This document shows positions 27,283 through 36,212 of a stretch of 64,000 nucleotides of DNA, in pieces (the first letter of the stretch is position 1; the number at the start of each line of letters is the position of its first letter). A program made the position numbers and the translations under genes. Source of the DNA: Dysgonomonas sp. UBA7710. GTDB taxonomy: Bacteria; Bacteroidota; Bacteroidia; Bacteroidales; Dysgonomonadaceae. Location of the stretch: the NCBI RefSeq assembly GCF_002482385.1, contig NZ_DLFW01000036.1:51636-115635 (forward strand), given 5' to 3'. The notes below the pieces were generated by a model, which was not told the origin of the DNA, searched no databases, and saw only the letters and a program-made list of their open reading frames with translations.

Positions 27283-28746
27283 ATGAAAAAAATATATCTA
27301 TTTATAGCATTAATTGCCACCTTCATGGTAGGTGGCACAAGTTGCGACGACAATTCGGATTTTTCGGGCCTGCATACATTAACTCAGGATGAGATTGACG
27401 AGATTGCCCGTCAGGATTCTATTAAGGAAGCCCAGAAAAATAAAATTAATGCAGATTTGATACTGGAATATACGGTAGATATTACCATTAGTAAAACTCT
27501 TTATGATGGTGCAACATTAGTAGTTGAAATGAATAAAATAGCCGAATTGTTTGGCATCACCGAGGAACAGCTCATTTCCGGAATAGAAGGAGAGAGTGAT
27601 GCTCCTGAAATCAAAGGCTTTGCTATACAAGGTACTACACACGACGACACCGGCTCCATGACAAATACAAATGCTCCTTGGGGACACTGGTGGGATAAAA
27701 ATGGTGATGTTACAACATGGGGAACGGATGCCATGGTATTCGCCGAATATAATACAGAAGATAAAATGTTCTCAATAGGCCAATATCCAGGACACTTGGA
27801 AAATGGACAAACCATAAAGATTATCGAGTGTTTGAAATACAATGAGAAACGTGCAGCTGTAGTTATAACCATCAATGCGAAAACCGCAGGACAGATAACA
27901 GCTACAGTAGTCAATACCCAGTATCTTAGCATCAATATTACTCCTAAGTCAAGCTACGATCAGGACCCTCTTCAATTCGATCTGGCACGAACGTTAAGTG
28001 ATCTGGGCATATCTTCATTGGATAATGTGCAATTCCTTGGTATAAATGAAGATGGCAGCTATGCACAGGAAGCAGTTACAGGTAGTGGTTTCTGGTATGA
28101 CATGAACGGCTTTGTAGGCGAATATGGCGACAACGCCAGTGTATATACTACATACGGTGACTTTGAAGACAATGAAATTGGTATAGGCCAAATGCCGAAC
28201 AATCTGGAAGGTGGAGAGACAATAACTATTAAATATGGCTTTTTGGCTAACAATAAAATAGAGATGTTCAATATTACAGTGAATGTAATCGTCTACGAAG
28301 ACCCTGAAACACCTCCTGCCGGGGAGCCTACTACTATTGAAAAGAATGTCACATTTACCAAAGCATGGAGTAATGATTATGCCAGCATACAAGAAGATAT
28401 AAAAGAGACTTTGCGCGAAGCATTTAAGATGACTACTCATCAGATCCATAAAGCAGCAGTCTCAAATGATTTGAAAGTATATATAAATGCAGAAACAGAA
28501 GAAGATCCCAGCTATACTGCTGACGCTCCGGGTTACTGGATAAATGCGGACGGAACTGCAGGTAAATGGGCAGACGGCCTTGTATGGTGCAGTATCGGGC
28601 ATAACGATACCGAACTTTACCTCTATTGTGGCAATCATCCTGATAATGCTATAGCCGGCGATACCCTTTCCACAAAAATGATCGTTACATGCAACGGAGG
28701 AAAAGCCATCTTCAATATTACATTCAATATTACGACAGCTGAATAA
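27283..28746 (+). CDS. Lipoprotein with three DUF4859-like modules, probable surface binding protein
   Basis: This 487-residue lipoprotein has lipobox cysteine 21 (GGTSC) followed by Asp-rich residues, which favours export to the cell surface. Three repeats of about 140 residues follow. Each has a short motif G[HFY]W..[DN].[NA]G-like in its middle (GHWWD at 134-138, GFWYD at 269-273, GYWIN at 417-421), followed by an IGQ/CGN-x-P-x-N/H pattern and a final strand pair. This is the DUF4859 type as I know it, with no catalytic motif. It is placed directly after SusD, so glycan or glycopeptide binding is the best guess. The start at MKKIYLF gives the signal peptide; an upstream MRKSF start is possible. 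Confidence 0.75.
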   Translation: MKKIYLFIALIATFMVGGTSCDDNSDFSGLHTLTQDEIDEIARQDSIKEAQKNKINADLILEYTVDITISKTLYDGATLVVEMNKIAELFGITEEQLISGIEGESDAPEIKGFAIQGTTHDDTGSMTNTNAPWGHWWDKNGDVTTWGTDAMVFAEYNTEDKMFSIGQYPGHLENGQTIKIIECLKYNEKRAAVVITINAKTAGQITATVVNTQYLSINITPKSSYDQDPLQFDLARTLSDLGISSLDNVQFLGINEDGSYAQEAVTGSGFWYDMNGFVGEYGDNASVYTTYGDFEDNEIGIGQMPNNLEGGETITIKYGFLANNKIEMFNITVNVIVYEDPETPPAGEPTTIEKNVTFTKAWSNDYASIQEDIKETLREAFKMTTHQIHKAAVSNDLKVYINAETEEDPSYTADAPGYWINADGTAGKWADGLVWCSIGHNDTELYLYCGNHPDNAIAGDTLSTKMIVTCNGGKAIFNITFNITTAE

Positions 28747-28756
28747 ACCTAAAAAT

Positions 28757-30787
28757 ATGATATTATTCAAATCCAATACAAAAAAGTATAAGGCAAGTGT
28801 ACTTGCCTTATACTTCCGTTTATTCTTTCTTATTCTTTTAGCCGGAACGGTAATCTCAACATATGGTTGCGGAAATAAGGATGAGGAAGAAATAATAGAA
28901 CCGAAAGCGGAAGATCCTGAAGAACCGGAAGAACCTGACCCGGATGTTATTATTCTCACCCCTGAGGATATCGAAGACTATGATAAATTTTACAAAGCAA
29001 ATGAATTTAAAAATATGGATATGCTCCGTAGTGATAGCAAATGGTCTTTCGTTCGCAGTAAGCAATCCGAACATTTTATCGTATTTTGGGAAGCAGGTTT
29101 TGGCAACGACCCAAATGCATCTACCATCCCGCAGGAACTTCGTGTAGATATAGATGACTTGTTAGCAAAATCCGAAAAATTCTATGAAATAAATGTCCAA
29201 ACCCTAAAGTTTGCTGAAGTAGGAAGCTCCAAGTCTAATCTGGATAAATACAAGATGCAGATTTACCTGCTCTACCAAGCTGAATGGCTGGCAACAGGTG
29301 GAGGATACGACGACATAATCGGAGGATTATGGGTAAATCCTAGTACATGCAGGCCTGTAGGGTCGACTATCGCTCATGAAATCGGGCATAGCTTTCAGTA
29401 TCAGATCTACGCAGACTTGTTAGCTATAGGTGAATGCCAGAACGACTTCAGCCGCGGATTCAGGTATGGATACGGTGGTAACGGTGGCAATGGCTTCTGG
29501 GAACAAACTGCCCAATGGCAATCATTTCAGTCATATCCCAAAGAAGCCTTCGAATCCTATAATTTTGGTGTATATATTGATAATTGCCATCGTCATATCG
29601 GACATGAGTGGCAACGTTATGCAAGCTACTTCATTCACTATTACTGGACAGACAAACATGGCATTGATTTCATAGGAAAACTGTGGCGTGAGACTGTAAG
29701 TCCGGAAGATCCGATGCAGGCATATATGCGGATGAACCATCTCACAGTTGAGCAGTTCAACGAAGAGATGTATGATGCGGCCACACGTTTTATCACATGG
29801 GATATAGATGCTATCCATTCCAACGGATCTGCTTATATTGGCAAGCATTCGTATAAACTCTATGCGCTGAAAGATGGTTCCTATCAGGTGGCATATAGTC
29901 ATTGTCCGGGTAGTACAGGCTATAATGCCATCCCATTGAACGTGCCGGAAGCGGGAACAGTGGTTTCTACCGAATTTACCGGATTGCAACCTGGTTCGGC
30001 TTTAGCTTCCGACGACCCCGGAATATCTACCAACAATGAAAAAACAACCACTGTAACGAAATACAACAAGGGCAGTCTTACCAGAGCCGGATGGCGATAC
30101 GGGTATGTAGCATTACTGAACAATGGCCAACGTGTTTATGGAGATATGAACCGAAAAACGCAGGCAAATGTAGCATTTATGGTTCCTACAGGGTGTGAAA
30201 AGCTGTGGTTCGTTGTATTGGGAGCACCTAATACTTATATAGCACATGCCTGGGATGAAAAAGAAGAAAATGACGACCAATGGCCTTACACAGTCAAGTT
30301 CTCAAAAACTGACCTTCTCGGAAATATTTCATTCGACGGAACAGAAAAACAGGAAGATATCACCCTTACTTATAACGTAAAATTCCCAGCAAGTTCGACT
30401 GACTATACAGGTTCTACAGTCTCCCTAAATAATACAGATCTGCAGAAATTGGCAAAAGCCTTTATCCTCCAGCCTGGTGCAATAAAAGGATATATGGACG
30501 GCAAGATCAAATTCTATGCTATAGAAGTTAATGGAAGCCTGAATTCAAAAACAACAGCCAATGGATACGGGCACTGGTTCGATACTGCTGGAAATGTATG
30601 TTCATGGGGAGCTGAAAGCAGAATTTTCTCCGAATATGATGCCTCCAGTTATGCTTTTACAATCGGACAATATCCAGGTCAGTGTGCTATCGGTAATAAA
30701 TTTACTATCAAGCAAGCATTAGTCTATGAATATGAAACTGATAAAACTGTTCAGGCAACATTTATTTTTAATGTTACCATCGAATAA
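28757..30787 (+). CDS. Lipoprotein with HEIGH metallopeptidase-like (DUF6055-type) domain and C-terminal DUF4859 module
   Basis: This 676-residue lipoprotein has its lipobox cysteine near 38 and an acidic, proline-rich linker (about 40-65). The main domain (about 90-500) contains the zinc-binding signature HEIGH at 207-211, followed by FWEQTAQW with Glu249 as a possible third ligand. This resembles DUF6055, whose activity is not established as far as I know. The last 150 residues carry one DUF4859 module (GHWFD at 605-609), the same type found three times in the gene 10 bp upstream. A secreted glycan-targeted metallopeptidase is a reasonable hypothesis. The zinc motif is seen; peptidase activity is inferred. 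Confidence 0.7.
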   Translation: MILFKSNTKKYKASVLALYFRLFFLILLAGTVISTYGCGNKDEEEIIEPKAEDPEEPEEPDPDVIILTPEDIEDYDKFYKANEFKNMDMLRSDSKWSFVRSKQSEHFIVFWEAGFGNDPNASTIPQELRVDIDDLLAKSEKFYEINVQTLKFAEVGSSKSNLDKYKMQIYLLYQAEWLATGGGYDDIIGGLWVNPSTCRPVGSTIAHEIGHSFQYQIYADLLAIGECQNDFSRGFRYGYGGNGGNGFWEQTAQWQSFQSYPKEAFESYNFGVYIDNCHRHIGHEWQRYASYFIHYYWTDKHGIDFIGKLWRETVSPEDPMQAYMRMNHLTVEQFNEEMYDAATRFITWDIDAIHSNGSAYIGKHSYKLYALKDGSYQVAYSHCPGSTGYNAIPLNVPEAGTVVSTEFTGLQPGSALASDDPGISTNNEKTTTVTKYNKGSLTRAGWRYGYVALLNNGQRVYGDMNRKTQANVAFMVPTGCEKLWFVVLGAPNTYIAHAWDEKEENDDQWPYTVKFSKTDLLGNISFDGTEKQEDITLTYNVKFPASSTDYTGSTVSLNNTDLQKLAKAFILQPGAIKGYMDGKIKFYAIEVNGSLNSKTTANGYGHWFDTAGNVCSWGAESRIFSEYDASSYAFTIGQYPGQCAIGNKFTIKQALVYEYETDKTVQATFIFNVTIE

Positions 30788-30800
30788 AAATTAAAGATAC

Positions 30801-33263
30801 ATGAAAAGAAAACTAACATTATTATTTGCCACGGCAGCATTGATGTTCTCATGCGACAATATGGAAGAACAATCAGGCGTTCAGCTGGGCGAAATAAAAG
30901 AAGTCCCGTTCACTGATGTCCATTTTACAGACGAATTTTGGCTGCCGCGAATGGAAATAAACAGAACAGTATCCATTCCGTCTGCTTTTCACCAATGCGA
31001 AATCAACGGAAGGTTCGACAACTTTGCTCTGGCAGCAGGATTGATAAAAGGGGAACACAAAGGTGATTTCTCTTTCGACGACACCGACCCCTATAAAATT
31101 ATCGAAGGGGCGTCCTATTCCCTCGCGATAAAATACGACCCGAAACTAGACGCATACCTCGATAGTGTAATCACTCTGATTGCAGCAGCTCAAGAGCCGG
31201 ATGGCTATCTTACAACCTGCGTTACCAACAAGTGTACACGTCTTTCGGGCTGGTGGGGTAGTTCCCGCTGGGAGAAAATCAACAGCCATGAATTATATAA
31301 CAGCGGCCACCTTTACGAAGCAGCTGTTGCCCACTATCAGGCAACCCAGAAGAGGACATTACTGGATGTGGCCATCAAGAATGCCGACCTTGTATGTCAG
31401 GTGTTCGGCCCAAATGAGGGACAGAAGCATGTTCCATCCGGTCATCCGATTGTAGAAATGGCATTAGTAAAACTATACAATATAACCAATGATAAGAAGT
31501 ATCTGGATATGGCGCGCTACTTTGTCGACGAAACAGGACGTGGTACCGACGGGCACAGGCTCAGCCCCTATAGCCAGGATCATATGCCTATACTCGAACA
31601 AAACGAAATAGTAGGGCATGCCGTACGTGCCGGATACCTTTATTCGGGTGTTACTGATGTAGCATCTATGCAGCACGATCACAAACTTTTCGAGGCTGTA
31701 AACCGTGTATGGGATAATATGGCAAGCAAGAAACTATATATCATCGGAGGCATCGGCTCCCGTGCACAGGGAGAAGGCTTCGGACCGGATTACGAGTTGA
31801 ACAATTTCAATAACTACTGCGAAACCTGCGCCTCTATAGCTAATGTATACTGGAATCAACGCATGTTCCTTGCCACAGGTGAATCCAAATATGTAGATGT
31901 GCTGGAGAGAGCGCTTTATAACGGACTTATAGCAGGAGTTTCCCTGAGCGGGGATAAATTCTTCTATGGAAATCCGCTGGCGTCGAATGGTGGCTTCGAA
32001 CGCGCACCATGGTTCGGTTGCGCATGCTGCCCGGGAAATGTAACCCGCTTTATGGCTTCTGTTCCGGGATATGCATATGCTGTAAACAAAAAAGATATCT
32101 ATGTAAACTTATTTGTTGAAGGAAACTCAAAAGTAAAACTTGATAACAACGAAGTAGAACTGGTTCAAAAGACTAAATATCCGTGGGACGGGGATGTCAG
32201 TATAGAAGTTGTACCTTCAGTATCTGAAAAGTTTGCTCTGCTTGTCCGTATTCCCGGCTGGGCAAAAAACAAACCTGTACCTTCCGACTTATATCATTAT
32301 GTAGACGGAGCAAATCCTGATGTAAAGATATTGGTAAACGGACAGGATGCTAAAAAGAGAATCAGAGGAGGCTATGCCGTTATCGAACGTGAATGGAAGG
32401 CCGGAGATAAAATCTCCGTACATATGGACATGCCGGTGAGAAGAGTACAGGCACATAAAGAAGTGAAATACGATGAAGGACTCTTATCTATGGAGCGTGG
32501 TCCAATTGTTTATGCACTGGAAAGTATAGACCAGAAGAAAGATTATCTATTTGATGTGGTAATTCCACGCGATTCGAAAATAGAATCACATTTCGAGAAA
32601 AGCCTGCTGAACGGAGTTATGGTACTCGAAGGTAACGCCTATTCGGTAGAAAAAGATTCCGTAAATGGCAGCACAGTAGAAAAACCATTTACGTTCAAGG
32701 CTATCCCTTACAGTACATGGAACAATCGCGGACAAGGTCAACTTGTAGTATGGACCCCCGAAACTTCTCAATACGCTATTCCAAAGCCGGAACCTACTCT
32801 TGCATCTCAGGCCTGGCAGATAGGCGGATGGGGATACAACGACCAGTTCGAGCCGAAATCTTCTGCCGACATCAACACTCCATATCATTACTGGTGGCTA
32901 AAAGCCGGAACAGAGGAATCTATCGGATATAAATTCAAAAAACCGGAAAAAATTTCAAGTGCAGAAGTTTACTGGCTGGCATTCGAGCATTATGATGTCA
33001 TCTACAAAGCTCCCGAATCATGGAAGCTATTGTACAAAGACGGTAATGCGTGGAAAGAAGTCAGGAACACTTCTCCATACGGAACTGAACTGGATAAATA
33101 TAATAAAGTAACATTCGATCCGGTAACCACAACCGAATTGAAGATGGTTGTGCAACTGCAAAAGCCAAAAGCTGAAAAAGCTTCGGATGAAAACGGGCCT
33201 CAGGTCATAGATGTTGACCGCAAGGGCTATTCCGGCGGGGTTATAGAATGGAAAGTCAATTGA
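30801..33263 (+). CDS. GH127 (DUF1680) beta-L-arabinofuranosidase
   Basis: This 820-residue enzyme probably removes beta-L-arabinofuranose, as the Bifidobacterium HypBA1 enzyme does from hydroxyproline-linked arabinooligosaccharides. It has a lipoprotein signal (Cys18). The (alpha/alpha)6 barrel contains the family zinc-cysteine site: Glu341 and Cys343 in CETC, and Cys409-Cys410 in GCACC, with Cys409 the expected nucleophile. Glu325 (QGEGFG) is the expected acid/base, at the same 16-residue spacing from the zinc Glu as in HypBA1. Beta-sandwich domains follow, and a C-terminal galactose-binding-like region (about 670-820) extends it beyond HypBA1. A GH146-type arabinan role is the main alternative. 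Confidence 0.9.
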   Translation: MKRKLTLLFATAALMFSCDNMEEQSGVQLGEIKEVPFTDVHFTDEFWLPRMEINRTVSIPSAFHQCEINGRFDNFALAAGLIKGEHKGDFSFDDTDPYKIIEGASYSLAIKYDPKLDAYLDSVITLIAAAQEPDGYLTTCVTNKCTRLSGWWGSSRWEKINSHELYNSGHLYEAAVAHYQATQKRTLLDVAIKNADLVCQVFGPNEGQKHVPSGHPIVEMALVKLYNITNDKKYLDMARYFVDETGRGTDGHRLSPYSQDHMPILEQNEIVGHAVRAGYLYSGVTDVASMQHDHKLFEAVNRVWDNMASKKLYIIGGIGSRAQGEGFGPDYELNNFNNYCETCASIANVYWNQRMFLATGESKYVDVLERALYNGLIAGVSLSGDKFFYGNPLASNGGFERAPWFGCACCPGNVTRFMASVPGYAYAVNKKDIYVNLFVEGNSKVKLDNNEVELVQKTKYPWDGDVSIEVVPSVSEKFALLVRIPGWAKNKPVPSDLYHYVDGANPDVKILVNGQDAKKRIRGGYAVIEREWKAGDKISVHMDMPVRRVQAHKEVKYDEGLLSMERGPIVYALESIDQKKDYLFDVVIPRDSKIESHFEKSLLNGVMVLEGNAYSVEKDSVNGSTVEKPFTFKAIPYSTWNNRGQGQLVVWTPETSQYAIPKPEPTLASQAWQIGGWGYNDQFEPKSSADINTPYHYWWLKAGTEESIGYKFKKPEKISSAEVYWLAFEHYDVIYKAPESWKLLYKDGNAWKEVRNTSPYGTELDKYNKVTFDPVTTTELKMVVQLQKPKAEKASDENGPQVIDVDRKGYSGGVIEWKVN

Positions 33264-33277
33264 AAAAACAATAAGTA

Positions 33278-34102
33278 ATGAAACACATATTATTATATTC
33301 ATTCTTTTCTATATTCTTCATCATATTAGTCAACAGCTGCTCCGACAAAAAGGGGCGGCTTTCTTCCGTTGATATAAAAGTAGCCGCTGTACCCGATACA
33401 TCAGGCATAGATCCTTTCTATAAGAAATATATGGATGCAGACGGGATACCCATAGTATCATCAGCCAAGGTCAACGACGTTGCACTTACCAGAGCTGCTA
33501 AAGTAATCTCGCAAGTATTATCAAAAAGGGAAGATGTAAAGAAAGCAATGATAGCCAAGGGCTGCAAAGTAATGATAATCGGGGAGAAAGAAGAGGTGTG
33601 CGATATACCTGAGTATAAGCATATCTGCAACACTCCCGAAAATACAGCTTACTGGAACAAACGCGCCCGTGGTTTTGGCGGTGCACCCGAACACGACTTC
33701 AGCGCCAGTTGTGGCGAGGAAAATGTGATTTGCCTGCCAGGCGACAGATATAAGGGGGAAAGTATACTTATACATGAGTTTGCCCATATTATCCATATGG
33801 TAGGCATTCTGGATATAAACCCGGATTTCAACAATGAACTGGAAGCTTTACGTCTGAAAGCGATAGAAAAAGGCTTATGGAAAGACACTTATGCCATCAG
33901 TAATAAAGAAGAGTATTTTGCCGAAACAGTACAATCATTTTTTGACTGTAACAAATATTCTACCGGACCAAACGGGGTGCATAACTCCATTAACACACGG
34001 GAGAAACTGAAAGAATATGACCCCGACATGTATAACCTTTTATTGCAATATTTTCCCGAAATAGAATTGGATTTATGCTCTGATAACAGAACAAATCAGT
34101 AA
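33278..34102 (+). CDS. Zinc metallopeptidase-like lipoprotein (HEFAH, ATLF/M34-like)
   Basis: This 274-residue lipoprotein has cysteine 21 (LVNSC). A single domain carries HEFAH at 166-170 in the context ESILIHEFAHIIH. About 45 residues later comes SNKEEYFAETVQSFF (208-222), whose Glu212 or Glu216 is the likely third zinc ligand. That spacing and the EYFAE block resemble the anthrax lethal factor-like (ATLF, M34) fold, which also includes Pro-Pro endopeptidases. Similarity was judged by eye, so the family is tentative. It sits between GH127 and GH43 within PUL 2. A protease there suggests that the substrate carries a polypeptide, such as a proline-rich glycoprotein. Confidence 0.7.
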   Translation: MKHILLYSFFSIFFIILVNSCSDKKGRLSSVDIKVAAVPDTSGIDPFYKKYMDADGIPIVSSAKVNDVALTRAAKVISQVLSKREDVKKAMIAKGCKVMIIGEKEEVCDIPEYKHICNTPENTAYWNKRARGFGGAPEHDFSASCGEENVICLPGDRYKGESILIHEFAHIIHMVGILDINPDFNNELEALRLKAIEKGLWKDTYAISNKEEYFAETVQSFFDCNKYSTGPNGVHNSINTREKLKEYDPDMYNLLLQYFPEIELDLCSDNRTNQ

Positions 34103-34106
34103 CAAT

Positions 34107-36191
34107 ATGAAAAAGGCCTTATATATCCTATTATTTATTCTTTCTTTCCATACATTGTACGGACAGGAAGTAAAATACAACACTCCGGCAGCAGGGAACC
34201 CCATTATTCCGGGATATTTTGCCGACCCCACAGTCTGCAAGTTCGGAGATACATATTATATTTATGCTACAACCGACGGCACAGGGCTTGGTGTAGGCCC
34301 TGCACAAGTGTGGAAATCAAAAGATTTCGTAAACTGGACTATCAAACCTATGAACTGGCCGACGGCTAACCAGATATGGGCGCCGGATGTGATGCAGGGT
34401 ACCGACGGACAATATTACCATTATTATAGCCAGGCATGCAAAATATTCTGTGGCGTATCGGACAATCCCACAGGCCCGTGGACGAATATACTCGGCCCGG
34501 ATGAAGCAGTGCTTATTCCCGACAGGTATGTAAAAATGTCTATCACACTCGATGCGCAGAGTTTCATCGATGACGATAGCTCTACTTATCTTTATTGGGG
34601 CACATGGGGTATATACAAAGACCATGGCTGCGGCGTAGGCAAACTGAGCGCCGATATGAAGAGCCTTGTAGATACTACACTGATACCGAATACACAGGCC
34701 ACTGATTTTTTCGAAGCCCCCTATGTATTTAAACGCAACGGTATCTATTACCTGACCTATTCATCGGGCTCGTGCCACGACCATACTTACCGCGTGCAGT
34801 ATGCAACCAGCAAAACAGGTCCGATGGGTCCTTTCGAATTTGCGGATAATAATCCGATACTGGCTACAAGTGCCGACAGTACCATTCACGGACCGGGGCA
34901 TCATAGTATATTGAAGGAAGGAGACAATTATTATATTGTTTATCACAGGCACAATATTCCGCAATCGACCCGGGGCTTTTTCAGACAGGTAGCAGCCGAT
35001 AAACTGGAATTCGATAAAGACGGACGGATAATGAAAGTTAATGCCGGGCACAAAGGAATCGGGTTCTTACAGAAAGATTCCAATCCGTATAAGAATATCG
35101 CATCCGGAGCAAAGGTAAAAGCCTCGTCTTATTACGACGGGAACTTCAAGCCCGAATATGCCGTCGATGACAATAATGCGACCTTATGGCGGGCAAAAAA
35201 CTGTTATAAAGATGAATGGATAGAACTGGATTTAGGTAAAGCACAGAATATAAAGCGTATCTGGACGCAGTTCGAACATGCCACATCATTTTATCAGTAT
35301 ATTTATGAAACATCTGCCGATGGTAAAAACTGGACGGTTTTTTCTGACAAGCGCAATAATATAATTGCCGGAAGCCCGATGACAGACCACGGCGATATAA
35401 AAGCAAGGTATATCCGACTAACGGTTACAGGAAACGAGAAAAACGGTTTATTCCCTGCCGTGTGGAATATAAAAGTATTCTCAGGGGGGACAGACCCATT
35501 CCCGAATAATAGCCAGCCGTTCGACAAGCAGGCAAAGATTGCTGCACCGAAAAGACAGGGATTACTGTTCGAAATCAATGCCGCCAATTATCCTGCGGAG
35601 TCTCTCGTTGCCAGAATATTAAATGAACAAAATAAAGAAGAAGGATTCGACGCTTTCTCAATGGCTGTTCCTATCAAAAACTATAAGAGCAAAACGGCTT
35701 TCGCATTTAATGGATATCAGCAGTTCAAGTCTGATTTCGGATTGCCCGAAACTATGACAGGCAATGCACCTTACAGCATTTCAGCATGGATAGCATCCGA
35801 AAATCCGAAAGAAAACGAATGTATACTCGATATCAACGAATCGTATGGCGAACTGGAAAAAATAATCTTCGGATACGGAAGCAGTCCACGCAGCGGAATC
35901 ACCATGCATCACGGCTGGTACGAAGATATGGGAATCAAGGATATGAGAACCGACGGAGAATGGAAACATATAGTTGTTACCTTCGATGGATATAAGGAAA
36001 AAATATATATTAACGGTATATTTGTAAAAGAGAAAGATGTTTTTCTGCGTGTAGGAAAAAGCGAAAAAATGACTTTAGGTACTAAATTTGATGGAGAACA
36101 CCGTTTCACAGGATACCTCAACTCTCTCAAGTTCTATGATACGCCGTTGATACAGGACGAAATATCGGAACTATATAATCAAGGGAAATAA
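34107..36191 (+). CDS. GH43 arabinosidase-type enzyme with discoidin-like and LamG domains
   Basis: This secreted protein has 694 residues and a signal peptide to about Gly19. The five-bladed GH43 propeller (about 30-315) has the expected triad: Asp40 in FADPTV (base), Asp149 in TLDAQSF (pKa modulator) and Glu203 in FFEAPYV (acid). A coagulation factor 5/8-type or CBM32-like beta-sandwich follows (about 325-458), then a LamG-type jelly roll (about 485-690; WKHIVVTFDG and KIYINGIFV strands). GH43 enzymes of this form mostly cleave alpha-L-arabinofuranosides, and some act on xylosides or galactans. In this PUL it would remove alpha-arabinose caps before the GH127 enzymes act. It begins 4 bp after the metallopeptidase gene. 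Confidence 0.88.
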   Translation: MKKALYILLFILSFHTLYGQEVKYNTPAAGNPIIPGYFADPTVCKFGDTYYIYATTDGTGLGVGPAQVWKSKDFVNWTIKPMNWPTANQIWAPDVMQGTDGQYYHYYSQACKIFCGVSDNPTGPWTNILGPDEAVLIPDRYVKMSITLDAQSFIDDDSSTYLYWGTWGIYKDHGCGVGKLSADMKSLVDTTLIPNTQATDFFEAPYVFKRNGIYYLTYSSGSCHDHTYRVQYATSKTGPMGPFEFADNNPILATSADSTIHGPGHHSILKEGDNYYIVYHRHNIPQSTRGFFRQVAADKLEFDKDGRIMKVNAGHKGIGFLQKDSNPYKNIASGAKVKASSYYDGNFKPEYAVDDNNATLWRAKNCYKDEWIELDLGKAQNIKRIWTQFEHATSFYQYIYETSADGKNWTVFSDKRNNIIAGSPMTDHGDIKARYIRLTVTGNEKNGLFPAVWNIKVFSGGTDPFPNNSQPFDKQAKIAAPKRQGLLFEINAANYPAESLVARILNEQNKEEGFDAFSMAVPIKNYKSKTAFAFNGYQQFKSDFGLPETMTGNAPYSISAWIASENPKENECILDINESYGELEKIIFGYGSSPRSGITMHHGWYEDMGIKDMRTDGEWKHIVVTFDGYKEKIYINGIFVKEKDVFLRVGKSEKMTLGTKFDGEHRFTGYLNSLKFYDTPLIQDEISELYNQGK

Positions 36192-36212
36192 TATAACAAA
36201 ACAAATATAGCT

